Below, one piece after another: positions 23,880 through 31,945 of a stretch of 64,000 nt of DNA. Numbering within the stretch: position 1 is the stretch's first letter; each line of letters begins with the position of its first letter. Position numbers and translations under genes: made by a program. Source of the DNA: Foliamicus sp963666765 (lineage in GTDB: Bacteria > Pseudomonadota > Gammaproteobacteria > Steroidobacterales > Foliamicaceae). Below the pieces are notes generated by a model. The model ran no database searches, was not told the origin of the DNA, and was given only the letters and a program-made list of their open reading frames with translations. The stretch lies in assembly GCA_963666765.1 (NCBI GenBank), contig OY762933.1, positions 1,674,001 to 1,738,000 of the forward strand. The letters run 5' to 3'.

Positions 23880-25654
23880 TGCGTGTACTTCACTTGTATC
23901 GGCCGCGCCGGAGCGGCGGGCGTCTGTGCGGGGGGCGTGGCCTGCGGCCTGGCCGCGCCGAACTGTCCCAGCACCTCGTCGCGCGGACCGAAGTTGACGA
24001 TCTGGCCCTCGTTCATCACGCCGATCTGGTCGACGCGCCTTAGAAGGCGCACGTTGTGCGTGATCAGAATGGTGGTGATGCGCTGCTCCCTCAGGGCGTC
24101 GATCACCTGTCCCAGCACCTCCTGGCCCTCGCTGTCGAGGTTGGAGTCGGGTTCGTCCAGCACCACGTAGGCCGGGTCGCCGTACAGCGCCCGCGCCAGG
24201 GCGACGCGCTGGCGCTGGCCGGCGGAAAGCCCGCGGCCCCCGGCGCCGATCGGCGTGGTGTAGTTCTGCGCCAGGCGCATGATCACTTCGTGGCAGCCGG
24301 CCCGCTGGGCCGCGCCGATCACGCTTTCGTCATCCGGCTCCTCCAGGCGCGCGATGTTCTCGGCCACGGTGCCGTCGAACAGTTCCACGGTCTGCGGGAG
24401 GTAGCCGAAGTGCTTCAGGCGCAGGTGGTCGGGCCAGCCGTCGATCTCGGCGCCGTCGAGCCGCACCGCGCCCTCCACAGGCTGCCACACGCCCATCATT
24501 ACGCTGGCCAGCGACGACTTGCCGCTGCCGCTGGGGCCGATCAGCCCGGTAATGCTGCCCGGCTGAAGCGTGAAACTGACGCCGCGCACCACCGGCGCTT
24601 CGGCCCCCGGCGGCACGGCGGTGACGTTCTCGGCCTCGACCTTGCCGGCCGGACGCGGCAGCTCCGTTCCCGGGCCCTGGTCGTCGGCGCCGAAATTCTC
24701 CAGCAGCGTGTTGACGCGCCGCCAGGCCTGCCGGGCGCCCACGAAACCGCGCCAGGCGCCTATGCCCTGCTCGATCGGCGCCAGCGCCCGGCCCATGATG
24801 ATGGAGCCGGCGATCATCATGCCGGGGGTAAGGTCGCCGGCCAGCACCAGGTAGGCGCCGGTGCCGAGCATGCCCACCTGCACCGAAAAGCGGAACGCCT
24901 TGGTGGCCGACAACAGGACGCTCAGGCGTCCGGAGGCGGCCGACTGGAACGACGCCGAACGGCGGTGCCGCCCCTGCCAGCGGCCCAGCAGCCCGTCGAA
25001 CATGCCCATGGCCTTGAGCGCGTCGGAATTGCGCATCGAGGACTCGAGAAGCTGATGCGACTGCAGGCCCTCCATGGCCGCGGCCCGCATGGGCAGGCGG
25101 GAACGAAACTCGGCGAGGATGCCCAGAGTGAAGATCACGACCGCGCCGAACACGGCCACCGCGCCCATCAGCGGGTGGAACATGAAGATGACGGCGGTGA
25201 ATATGGGCGTCCAGGGAATATCGAAGAACGCGAATATCGTTGGGCTGCCCATGAACTGCCGGATGTTGTCGATGTCCCGCACCGGCTGGCTGGCGGCCTG
25301 CCCCTGGCTGGCCAGGTTGCTGCGGAAGGCGCTGGACAGCACGTCGTTGGCCATGTTCAGACCGAGCGCCAGGCCGATGCGCTGCATCAGGCGCTGGCGC
25401 ACCCACTCGAGCAGGCCGAAGCAGGCCAGCAGAAACACGGCGATCAGCGTAAGCATCAGCAGCGTCTCGGCGCTGGCGCTGGTGAGCACCCGGTCGTACA
25501 TCTGCAGCATGTAAACCGGCGAAACCAGCATCAGGATGTTCACCAGCGAACTGAACACGGCGATGGCGATAAAGCCGCCGCGGTACTTGCTCAGCGCGGC
25601 GCGAAGCGGCGTTATGGGCCGCTCTGCGTCGTTGGTCCTGGCTTGCTCGTTCAC
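23876..25654 (-). CDS. type I secretion ABC transporter (PrtD-like permease/ATPase)
   Basis: 592 residues. Transmembrane domain at about 25-310 with the PrtD-type N-terminus (GGFIAIAVFSSLVNILMLVSP, YMLQMYDRVLTS). Nucleotide-binding domain: Walker A GPSGSGKSS near 372, signature LSAGQRQRVALARALYG, Walker B YVVLDEPDSNLD, and the H-loop His in ILITHN. There is no C39 peptidase domain, so substrates with an uncleaved C-terminal signal are expected. The C-terminal 30 residues are Pro/Ala-rich. The nearest candidate substrate is the 2211-residue cadherin-repeat protein 11 kb away. Confidence 0.93.
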   Translation of the reverse strand: MNEQARTNDAERPITPLRAALSKYRGGFIAIAVFSSLVNILMLVSPVYMLQMYDRVLTSASAETLLMLTLIAVFLLACFGLLEWVRQRLMQRIGLALGLNMANDVLSSAFRSNLASQGQAASQPVRDIDNIRQFMGSPTIFAFFDIPWTPIFTAVIFMFHPLMGAVAVFGAVVIFTLGILAEFRSRLPMRAAAMEGLQSHQLLESSMRNSDALKAMGMFDGLLGRWQGRHRRSASFQSAASGRLSVLLSATKAFRFSVQVGMLGTGAYLVLAGDLTPGMMIAGSIIMGRALAPIEQGIGAWRGFVGARQAWRRVNTLLENFGADDQGPGTELPRPAGKVEAENVTAVPPGAEAPVVRGVSFTLQPGSITGLIGPSGSGKSSLASVMMGVWQPVEGAVRLDGAEIDGWPDHLRLKHFGYLPQTVELFDGTVAENIARLEEPDDESVIGAAQRAGCHEVIMRLAQNYTTPIGAGGRGLSAGQRQRVALARALYGDPAYVVLDEPDSNLDSEGQEVLGQVIDALREQRITTILITHNVRLLRRVDQIGVMNEGQIVNFGPRDEVLGQFGAARPQATPPAQTPAAPARPIQVKYTQ

Positions 25655-25685
25655 TTCAGGTCACGGATGGATGCGTGCTTCCGTC

Positions 25686-25792
25686 GCTCTTCCGTTCCAG
25701 CCTTTGCGGGGAGACGCATGCATCCCATCCATGGAGCCCGGTTCCGCAATCCCTGGCTCACACGCTCCGTGCAAAGGCCGGAACGGAAGAGC
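25686..25792. repeat. 107-bp inverted-repeat element
   Basis: Arms at 25686-25707 and 25771-25792 match in 21 of 22 positions (GCTCTTCCGTTCC...). The inner 63 bp hold further short palindromes such as ATGCAT. It lies between the 88-aa gene and the ABC transporter gene, so it is probably transcribed in the operon leader. No run of T follows, so terminator function is doubtful. Confidence 0.55.
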
Positions 25793-25815
25793 TTTGATGG
25801 ACATCAACGCCGTGG

Positions 25816-26082
25816 TCAGGTGGCCGTGCCGCCGTTGGCCTGGGCGGCCCGCTGCTTCTCGACTTCCTGCTTCAGCCGCTCATTGACTTCCTGCATCATG
25901 CGCAGGGTGCGGAGAAAGCCGGGCCAGGGCATGGCGATCCGGGTCTTGGGGATCATCTTGGGCGGCGCGTCGTCCCCGCCGTCGTCGGTCTCGGCCTCGA
26001 ATTCCCCGAACTCCAGCCGCACGACGCCGTCGCGCAGCACGGCGGCCATCAGCCCATCAACAAAGATTTTGGTATCGCTCAT
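25816..26082 (-). CDS. small hypothetical protein at the head of the type I secretion operon
   Basis: 88 residues, no signal or TM. Begins MSDTKIFVDGLMAAVLRDGVVRLEFGEFEAE, an acidic middle, then PKTRIAMPWPGFLRTLRMMQEVNERL and a charged helix. The beta-strand start followed by a helix that carries a bulky-residue motif faintly resembles DUF3467-type proteins, but I do not assign it. GGGAGAAAAG precedes ATG. It is the first gene before the ABC/HlyD/TolC set and may be a regulator or chaperone of that system (inference). Confidence 0.6.
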   Translation of the reverse strand: MSDTKIFVDGLMAAVLRDGVVRLEFGEFEAETDDGGDDAPPKMIPKTRIAMPWPGFLRTLRMMQEVNERLKQEVEKQRAAQANGGTAT

Positions 26083-26354
26083 CCAGCTTTTCTCCCATAG
26101 AGACTTAAAAAAGGCGGCGCCAGGCTGTCGCGCGGGGCCGACGGTAAGGATTCTAGCGGAGATATGGGGCCACGGGCACTTGAATCAAGGAAGCCCGCGG
26201 AGAGGGCCCAGGGCGTTTCCGGCTCGCCGGCGGACCTGCGCGCACAAGCGCTAGCCGGGGTCCGTGAGGAACTCCGCCAAACACTGAAAGCAAGCGGTAT
26301 ACGTAGTTGAGCATGACTGCGCCGGATCATCCCTATGGCATATCGCAGCTGTTC

Positions 26355-26735
26355 TCAAGCTGGCGCGATCCAGTTGATGTCATCGGCTGTCGCGGGTTTG
26401 CACGGATGCCTGTCCTGGAAGGATGCAGGCCACTCCCATTCGACCTCCGGAAACCGCACCGGATACGCCAGCGCTTCCGGATTTCCAAGCAGCGTCAGAC
26501 CCCAGTACGCCCAATGGCGGCGTGAATAAAGTCCCGGTGGTGCATGACGGTAGGCGTCGATGAACTGTTCCCTGGAAAACAGCGCCCGGGCCTCTTCGAT
26601 GTCCCTGTCGGACCCGCGCGCCATGGTTTCATTCAAGAGCCTGCGCTCGTCCGCCGCCACCGTCTCGGGTGGTTCGTACCAGTTGACGTGGCGCGCGAGG
26701 CGGAGCAGACGGGAAGAACGATCAGGCATTGGCAT
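26355..26735 (-). CDS. hypothetical partner of the AbiEii-type nucleotidyltransferase (putative antitoxin)
   Basis: 126 residues, no TM. The pattern HVNWYEPPETVAADERRLLNETMARGSDRDI, then YRHAPPGLYSRRHWAYWGLTLLG resembles the small helical proteins (DUF6922-like) that pair with nucleotidyltransferase toxins; this is resemblance only. The ATG lies two bases after the stop of the nucleotidyltransferase gene, so they form one unit, in the order toxin-like then partner. The 272 bp between its stop and the 88-aa gene hold nothing I can identify. Confidence 0.55.
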   Translation of the reverse strand: MPMPDRSSRLLRLARHVNWYEPPETVAADERRLLNETMARGSDRDIEEARALFSREQFIDAYRHAPPGLYSRRHWAYWGLTLLGNPEALAYPVRFPEVEWEWPASFQDRHPCKPATADDINWIAPA

Positions 26736-26737
26736 GA

Positions 26738-27466
26738 CTATTCCGGTTCCTGAGCAGGTTTGCCGGACGCATCCATCGTCCGCTCATTCCAATGAATGCG
26801 CCCAGCCTCGCCAATGCGTCCGAGTGGCGCAACCGCTACAGCGGGCACGTTCTGGTTCGCTTCCACCGCCCGGGCCAGAAGTCGGTGGTCTTCCGGCGGC
26901 AGCCGCTCCAGCGCGGGCGGATAACTCAAAGCCATCAGCGTTATGTGCGGGTTGAACGAATTCCCGTATATGGCCCGTGCGCAACCCAGCCCTTCGGCCA
27001 AAGACAGGCCGTGACGCAGCAACGCGCAAATGTCCTGAAGGTCCTTGAGGCTGTCCCGCTGCTGAAGGGCCGCGCATTTGCAGCCGAATATGTCACGGGT
27101 CCCGGCCAGGCTCACCCCCGGCGGGATTCTGGCGGGAAGTTCCAGGCAACGCAGCGTCAGCCCGCCGAAGAAACTCACGGAAACCGGCCCGGCTTCCGTT
27201 TCGGCCAGCACCGTCAGCGTGTTGTGCTCTTCCTGGGTAATCCGGCCCCTGGCCAGGAAATCCAGCGCTTCATACAACTGCCGGGGGTCAATGGGCTGTG
27301 CGCTGAAAAAATCAAAGTCGACGCTATTGCGATGTCCCAACTGCAGCGCGAGGGCGGTGCCGCCGTACAGCACGAAATGCTCCGGCAGGCTCACAAACCG
27401 CTCCCACAGCAATTTTTGCGCTCTGGGCAGGATGTCCCAGTAAGGCGCGGCGTTCACGTTCTTCAA
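26738..27466 (-). CDS. AbiEii/AbiGii-type nucleotidyltransferase (toxin-like)
   Basis: 242 residues. The minimal nucleotidyltransferase motif is GGTALALQLGHRNSVDFDFF (Gly35-Gly36-Thr37, Asp50, Asp52), as in AbiEii toxins. The C-terminal helical part has ALQQRDSLKDLQDICALL. Such toxins modify tRNA or other substrates and give abortive infection or plasmid stability. TTG start at 27466 (GTG at 27457 is an alternative); no strong ribosome site. A TATAAT (27499-27504, minus strand) lies upstream. A 120-bp piece of this gene (codons for about LYEALDF to SFFGG) is repeated at 33649-33774. Confidence 0.75.
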   Translation of the reverse strand: MKNVNAAPYWDILPRAQKLLWERFVSLPEHFVLYGGTALALQLGHRNSVDFDFFSAQPIDPRQLYEALDFLARGRITQEEHNTLTVLAETEAGPVSVSFFGGLTLRCLELPARIPPGVSLAGTRDIFGCKCAALQQRDSLKDLQDICALLRHGLSLAEGLGCARAIYGNSFNPHITLMALSYPPALERLPPEDHRLLARAVEANQNVPAVAVAPLGRIGEAGRIHWNERTMDASGKPAQEPE

Positions 27467-27498
27467 TTGCGGGATGCAGGTGTCGAGAAATTATTCTT

Positions 27499-27504
27499 AT
27501 TATA
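27499..27504 (-). promoter_or_regulatory. possible -10 element for the nucleotidyltransferase gene
   Basis: TATAAT on the minus strand in the only AT-rich stretch upstream of the TTG start (27466). No good -35 hexamer at 16-18 bp was found. Confidence 0.35.
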
Positions 27505-27624
27505 CAATGATTTATGAAAAAGAACGGGTATGCGGGGGAGACACAGCACCCATAGCTCCCTCCCTGGATGCCGGCAGCGGCCCGCACGCGACAGGATAGC
27601 GTCAATCCGACAGGCGCCACTTGT

Positions 27625-28035
27625 TCAGGAAGCGGACCGGCGACTCAAGGCCTGCTGGGGTGTGATGGCCGGGATTGGGGAGCGTTCGTAGTCCTTGACG
27701 TTCCGGGTGACAATGCGCGAGGCGCCACAGGATCTTGCAGCAGCCACCTGCAGCGCGTCCTCAAAATCCTTCATGGGGAGGGACGCGGCGTAACGGATCG
27801 CCTCGGCATCGCCCGCCGCTACCCCAACGAAGCGGGTCAATTCAACGATAAAGTCGCGTGCGCTTCTCCGTCCCCGCGACGGGGACACGAGGTAATGGAA
27901 ATTGGCAACGGAATGCCACGCAATGAACGCAGTTTGCCCGGTTGCCTCGATCTGGTCGAGAAGCACCGCGGCCGGTTCCGACCAGGGCTGCCGGTCCAGA
28001 GCCAGGTCGATGAGGACATCCGTGTCCAGCAGCAT
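27625..28035 (-). CDS. vapC: PIN-domain ribonuclease toxin
   Basis: 136 residues. PIN active-site acids: Asp4/Asp6 (MLLDTDVLIDL), FEDALQ near 95 and VKDY near 115. Expected to be a Mg-dependent RNase, held inactive by the antitoxin gene directly upstream (stop and ATG abut as TAAATG). A 346-bp part of it is present inverted at 31595-31939, where the first catalytic Asp is missing. Confidence 0.85.
   Translation of the reverse strand: MLLDTDVLIDLALDRQPWSEPAAVLLDQIEATGQTAFIAWHSVANFHYLVSPSRGRRSARDFIVELTRFVGVAAGDAEAIRYAASLPMKDFEDALQVAAARSCGASRIVTRNVKDYERSPIPAITPQQALSRRSAS
27643..27990. repeat. inverted duplicate of vapC, arm 1
   Basis: Pairs with 31595-31939 in opposite orientation. About 240 bp of the promoter-distal part (27643 to about 27866) are identical; the rest has scattered substitutions and one missing codon in the partner. 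The two arms flank vapB, the OmpA-like/DUF2235 module and a gene fragment. Confidence 0.8.
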
Positions 28036-28257
28036 TTACAGGTACTTCCTGGCCAGAGCTTCGTACCGTGGATCGTCGCGCCCGGCCGATCGCAGCCGCC
28101 CGCGCCAGCGCGACGCGAAAGAAGGAGTGTGTCCTGCAGCCATTGCCCGCACAGAGCCTTCGATGAGCGAAGAAAGCGATACGCCCCGAGAGCGCGCGTA
28201 TTGCTTGGCAACGGGCAGCAGCTCCGCGTCCATCGTGATGGTGAGTTTTCTTTTCAT
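28036..28257 (-). CDS. ribbon-helix-helix-type antitoxin
   Basis: 73 residues. KRKLTITMDAELLPVAKQYARSRGVSLSSLIEG is a ribbon-helix-helix DNA-binding start (beta strand KLTITM, helices A and B). The tail (RYEALARKYL) would bind the PIN toxin. The gene is preceded by two direct repeats that likely form its operator, and it joins vapC without a gap. Autoregulation is expected from the family. Confidence 0.8.
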   Translation of the reverse strand: MKRKLTITMDAELLPVAKQYARSRGVSLSSLIEGSVRAMAAGHTPSFASRWRGRLRSAGRDDPRYEALARKYL

Positions 28258-28271
28258 TGCTTCAGGAATAC

Positions 28272-28312
28272 AAAAGATACGTATAGCATAGGAAAAGATA
28301 CGTATATGTCAA
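28272..28312 (-). promoter_or_regulatory. antitoxin promoter with two direct-repeat operators
   Basis: On the minus strand: TTGACA (28312-28307), 16 bp, TATGCT (28290-28285). A 14-bp sequence TATACGTATCTTTT occurs twice, at 28306-28293 and 28285-28272, 21 bp apart (two helical turns), each with the palindrome ATACGTAT. One copy lies in the spacer and the other just downstream of -10, as expected for RHH repression. Confidence 0.65.
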
Positions 28313-28524
28313 CAGGCTGCTCTCGCTTGATCCATCCGGCATTGCAGGTGATGGCATGACTGCCTCCGTGAGGATCGCTTCGCTAGCCTAGCACAGACGG
28401 CTCGCGGATATCGGCAGGAAAAGCGCTGTGTTTCGCGCGAAAGGCGTACAAAGCGAGGACGGGGAGCTGGATCAAGTGCGAATACAATTCACGGGCCGAG
28501 AGTACTCTGATTCAATAGGGAATA

Positions 28525-29718
28525 ATGACGAACACCGCGGAGATGGGAAAGCGCAGCGCTCCAAGACAAGGCTGGCGCTATGCGTTCGGTGTGCTTGCGC
28601 GTTCCCTTACCGTACCGCTGATACTTGCTGTTGGAGGTTTGACCTTTTTGCTGGCGCGGAGCCTGTACGCCTCTTCGCTGGCGGTGGGTGAGAACCTGGG
28701 CCAGGTCTTTGCGTTCTTGGCCCTGTTCGGCGCAATCGGCTTTTTCACCAAACTGGGGCTCTCGCAACTGAACAAGCACCTTGCGGCTCTGCTTCGCGAC
28801 CTCTGGAATTACTTCAAGTCAATTCTCTCCCGCAACCCCGCAAGTTTTCGGGAATCACTACGCGCTCTCACAAGGCGCCTGATCCCTGTTCTTGTCCTGA
28901 CGATTGGCGCAGGACTCCTGAGCGGCTACATTCGTCCGCCGGACGCCGAACCGGAAATACCCAGCGCGGAATCAGCCATGCCCCGCGCGATCGAGGTGCA
29001 CTCGGGCGAAAGTGACGTCACCGTGTCCTTCCGCGGGGCGAATGGACAGAACGTAAGCACGAATATTGTTGGTTTGCGCGGTGTTATTGCCAAGATCGTA
29101 ACGCAGTCGCTGGAAGACCAGGCCGGCCCGAAGGAGCCCGCCGTGATGGCGGACCAACCGGTCATGATCGAGCCCATAAGGAGCAACTACGTTGCAAGTT
29201 TCCCGATCCTTTTCGAGCGGGCGAGCCTGGATCCAGGGCCGCGCTCCGCGGCGGCAGCCGGTGGCGGCGCTGAGTTTGCCGGCGGGGCTGCTTATGACGC
29301 CAAACTCAACCGGAAATTCATCCGCTTGCTGGTGGAGTCGCTGGACCCTTGCGGCGAGGAAGACGGAACCCGGCCCGTGTGGTTAAGTGTGCGGGGACAC
29401 GCAAGTTCAGCGCCGTTTCGTGATGGCCGTGGAGAAGCGCTTCCGCTATCCGGCGATTTGAATGTTCGCCTTGCCAACACGAGAAGGCGCAGTGTGGAGG
29501 GCGAGCTTCGCAAGGCGATCGGCGAGGCGGACGCAGAACGCCGGATCCGCCTGACGCCCGAAATCGACTACACGCTTCCTTCCCAATTGCGAAGGGATCG
29601 AAAGTTCAATGATCGGCCCGGTGCATATGCAGCGGCAGCGGGAAGCTTGCCGCAGGATGTCTTGACGCGCGTGGCGTACGTCAACATCCTCAGTGCGGCG
29701 AACTGCGCACCGGACTGA
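28525..29718 (+). CDS. three-TM protein with OmpA-like C-terminal domain, copy A
   Basis: 397 residues. Hydrophobic helices near 22-47 (LTVPLILAVGGLTFLLARSL), 57-76 (LGQVFAFLALFGAIGFFTKL) and 119-136 (LIPVLVLTIGAGLLSGYI), then about 260 residues that should be outside the cytoplasm. That part contains ASFPILFERASLDPG, VWLSVRGHASSAPF and LANTRRRSVEGELRKAI, in the order of the OmpA/MotB motif (strand, GHxS strand, then N-x-x-LS-x-x-R helix), although the peptidoglycan-binding residues are not all obvious. The DUF2235 hydrolase gene follows after 30 bp. A second copy at 35711-36874 is roughly three-quarters identical. Function unknown. Confidence 0.7.
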   Translation: MTNTAEMGKRSAPRQGWRYAFGVLARSLTVPLILAVGGLTFLLARSLYASSLAVGENLGQVFAFLALFGAIGFFTKLGLSQLNKHLAALLRDLWNYFKSILSRNPASFRESLRALTRRLIPVLVLTIGAGLLSGYIRPPDAEPEIPSAESAMPRAIEVHSGESDVTVSFRGANGQNVSTNIVGLRGVIAKIVTQSLEDQAGPKEPAVMADQPVMIEPIRSNYVASFPILFERASLDPGPRSAAAAGGGAEFAGGAAYDAKLNRKFIRLLVESLDPCGEEDGTRPVWLSVRGHASSAPFRDGRGEALPLSGDLNVRLANTRRRSVEGELRKAIGEADAERRIRLTPEIDYTLPSQLRRDRKFNDRPGAYAAAAGSLPQDVLTRVAYVNILSAANCAPD

Positions 29719-29748
29719 CCGAACCCGCGCCCCGACGAGTGCAGAAAT

Positions 29749-30900
29749 ATGGCCAGGACACTTGTATTCAATTTTGACGGCACGGGCAACGAGCCGAGCG
29801 ACGCGGGCGAATTCGCCCAGGACGAGAGCATCAGCAACGTGCTCAAGCTGCACGTTCTGATGGGCGGCGGACTGGAGTCGGGCGAGACCGGCGTGGAAAC
29901 GCCCGACGGCGACGGGCAACGCGCGTTCTACTACAACGGCATCGGCACGCGCGAGGGCAAGTTGCGGATCCCGCTCGTGGGCCGCCTGTATTCCGCAGGC
30001 CGCAGCGTGGTGAACATGGCCTTTGCGCCGCGCTGGGGCGACGCCGCGCGGATCATGCGTGAGGCGAAAGAGGATTTCGACGAGGCGTATGAAGACGGCG
30101 ACCGCGTGGCGGTGTTCGGTTTCAGCCGAGGCGCCGCGCTGGCGCGCAAGTTCGTGGCCACGATCCTGCGCGAAGACCCCGGTCGCGAAGTTGCGTTTCT
30201 CGGCGTGTTCGACACGGTGGCGGCGATGGACGGCATCCATCGCAAGGGCGAGAAGATCAGCACCGACGTCGTTTTCGAGAACGGCACGCTGCATGACGGC
30301 GTAAAGCATGCGGTTCACATCGTCTCGCTGGACGAAGACCGCGTTACCTTCACGCCGACGCTGATCAACAGGGACGACTCGCGTCCCGACCGGATCCTGG
30401 AAGTGTGGTTCCCGGGAGTGCACAGCGACATCGGCGGCGGCTACTGGCACGACGGCCTGTCGGACCTGGCGCTGGAGTTCATGATCGGTGAGTGCCGCAA
30501 GGCGCTGGGCGGCGGCATCCGAATCCACGACGGGGACCGGAACACGATTCGCGGCCTGCTGGAAAAGCAGGGTCTGGCCGAGGACCAGGGCAAGGGCCTG
30601 CCCGAAATGGACGTGGACGACTTCGTCATCAACCCCATGGCCACCGGCACGCTGCACGAGCACGGCGGACTCGTGGCGAAGGCCGGAGATCAGGCGCCGC
30701 GGCGCGTGTGCGTGAATGACAACGACCGGCCCTGTCGCGACGCACTCCCGCTGATCCACCACAGCGTAAGAAAGCGCTTCAACACCGTGCCCGGCTATCG
30801 GCCCGCCGCCCTGCGCGGGATGGAGTTCGAACTGCTGCTGCCCGGACGCGAAACAAGCGGCCCCGTGCGCGGCATCAGCGGATTGCGCGACAACGTGTAA
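29749..30900 (+). CDS. DUF2235 alpha/beta-hydrolase (Tle1-like), copy A
   Basis: 383 residues. The N-terminus LVFNFDGTGNEP is the DUF2235 opening strand. Nucleophile motif GFSRG (Ser126), Asp155 in LGVFDTVAAMD, His225 in VWFPGVHSDIGGGY: the Ser-Asp-His triad of Tle1-type phospholipases. There is no signal peptide, no TM and no type VI adaptor domain, so it is probably cytoplasmic and works with the membrane protein encoded just upstream. Copy B (34541-35692) differs at about 28 residues of 383. A phospholipase/esterase reaction is the family expectation and not shown here. Confidence 0.8.
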   Translation: MARTLVFNFDGTGNEPSDAGEFAQDESISNVLKLHVLMGGGLESGETGVETPDGDGQRAFYYNGIGTREGKLRIPLVGRLYSAGRSVVNMAFAPRWGDAARIMREAKEDFDEAYEDGDRVAVFGFSRGAALARKFVATILREDPGREVAFLGVFDTVAAMDGIHRKGEKISTDVVFENGTLHDGVKHAVHIVSLDEDRVTFTPTLINRDDSRPDRILEVWFPGVHSDIGGGYWHDGLSDLALEFMIGECRKALGGGIRIHDGDRNTIRGLLEKQGLAEDQGKGLPEMDVDDFVINPMATGTLHEHGGLVAKAGDQAPRRVCVNDNDRPCRDALPLIHHSVRKRFNTVPGYRPAALRGMEFELLLPGRETSGPVRGISGLRDNV

Positions 30901-30904
30901 GCCC

Positions 30905-31578
30905 GTAGCCGCACTCCTTGACAGGGAAATGCGGTAACGATTCTCGTTTTCTGGATTTGCTCTACGGCGTCTGGGAGCCGGTTCTGCAATCGACGCGGCG
31001 GCAACCGGCTCGTACAAGTCGTCCCGGCCGTCCAGGCGCTCCCACCAGACTGAACCGCGCGTATCCGCAATCGTCGACTGAAAACACCCGCACATGGTCT
31101 CCGCATCGAAGTATTGCAACTCGTGCAAGGTGGAACTCTCCCGGCGACGGCCGGCTTCCCTGTAATGGATCACCAGCGCATCGGGCGAGAAGTAGTTGCG
31201 GGTGATGATGCCCGTTACTTCGACGTTCACTCGCCGGCTGCTGTCGTAATCTACCGGATCGAGGCCCGATCCCCGATCGGAAAGCTTCTCTCCCGATCCC
31301 GACAGATCGAGACCTTCCTGAATCAATAGCGCCTGGTACGTCACCTGCAGGCCCTCGAACCTGGGCAATGCCGTGTCCTCGTACACAACCGTGAACTTCC
31401 ATCGTCCGGCGAGGTCGGGCGCCGGGGCGATGTAGTCGTCGAAGATCAGGCGAGTCAACCGCCAGCGCGAATTGGAATTGGGACAAATTAGGGATGCCCA
31501 AGGAGAATAATCTTCCGGAGCCTCGCGAAGAATCCGAAGGTCAGGAGAGCGACCCGGAAAGCCAGGCAATAGAGACAT
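30905..31578 (-). pseudogene. fragment of a beta-rich protein gene, probably truncated at both ends
   Basis: The frame starting at ATG 31578 gives protein-like sequence: DLAGRWKFTVVYEDT, FEGLQVTYQALLIQEG, NVEVTGIITRNYFSPDALVIHY, then ELQYFDAETMCGCFQST, a lipocalin/beta-barrel-like strand series. It then runs without a stop into the antisense of the DUF2235 gene, so its natural 3' end is missing. Upstream it abuts the inverted vapC fragment, and the ATG lacks a ribosome site. The family is not recognised; small beta-barrels of this look occur in CBASS-type effectors, but I cannot support that assignment. Confidence 0.4.
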
Positions 31579-31594
31579 TTGCTTGCGGTTGACT

Positions 31595-31945
31595 CAGCCC
31601 TGGTCGGAACCGGCCGCGGCCCTCCTCGACCAGATTGAGGCAAGCGGAAACGCATTCATTGCGTGGCATTCCGTTGCCAATTTCCACTATCTCGTGTCCC
31701 CGTCGCGGGGACGGAGAAGTGCACGCGACTTTATCGTTGAATTGACCCGCTTCGTTGGGGTAGCGGCGGGCGATGCCGAGGCGATCCGTTACGCCGCGTC
31801 CCTCCCCATGAAGGATTTTGAGGACGCGCTGCAGGTGGCTGCTGCAAGATCCTGTGGCGCCTCGCGCATTGTCACCCGGAACGTCAAGGACTACGAACGC
31901 TCCCCAATCCCGGCCATCACACCCCAGCAGGCCTTGAGTTCCTAA
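31595..31945 (+). pseudogene. 5'-truncated vapC copy (inverted duplicate, arm 2)
   Basis: Encodes QPWSEPAAALLDQIEASG through ALSS, matching residues 16-131 of the intact vapC at 27625-28035. The first 15 codons with catalytic Asp4/Asp6 are absent and there is no antitoxin, so it should be inactive. About 240 bp are identical to the intact gene, indicating recent duplication. The last codons differ and the stop overlaps the ATPase stop tail to tail. Confidence 0.8.

Noticed and set aside
29446..30900. Minus-strand continuation of the fragment at 30905-31578 through the hydrolase gene
   Set aside because: From about 30900 it only reads the antisense of the DUF2235 gene, so it was not counted as a 710-residue protein.
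29749..30900. Type VI secretion effector locus
   Set aside because: The hydrolase is Tle1-like, but no VgrG, PAAR, Hcp, adaptor or immunity lipoprotein gene lies nearby; the partner is a 3-TM OmpA-like protein.
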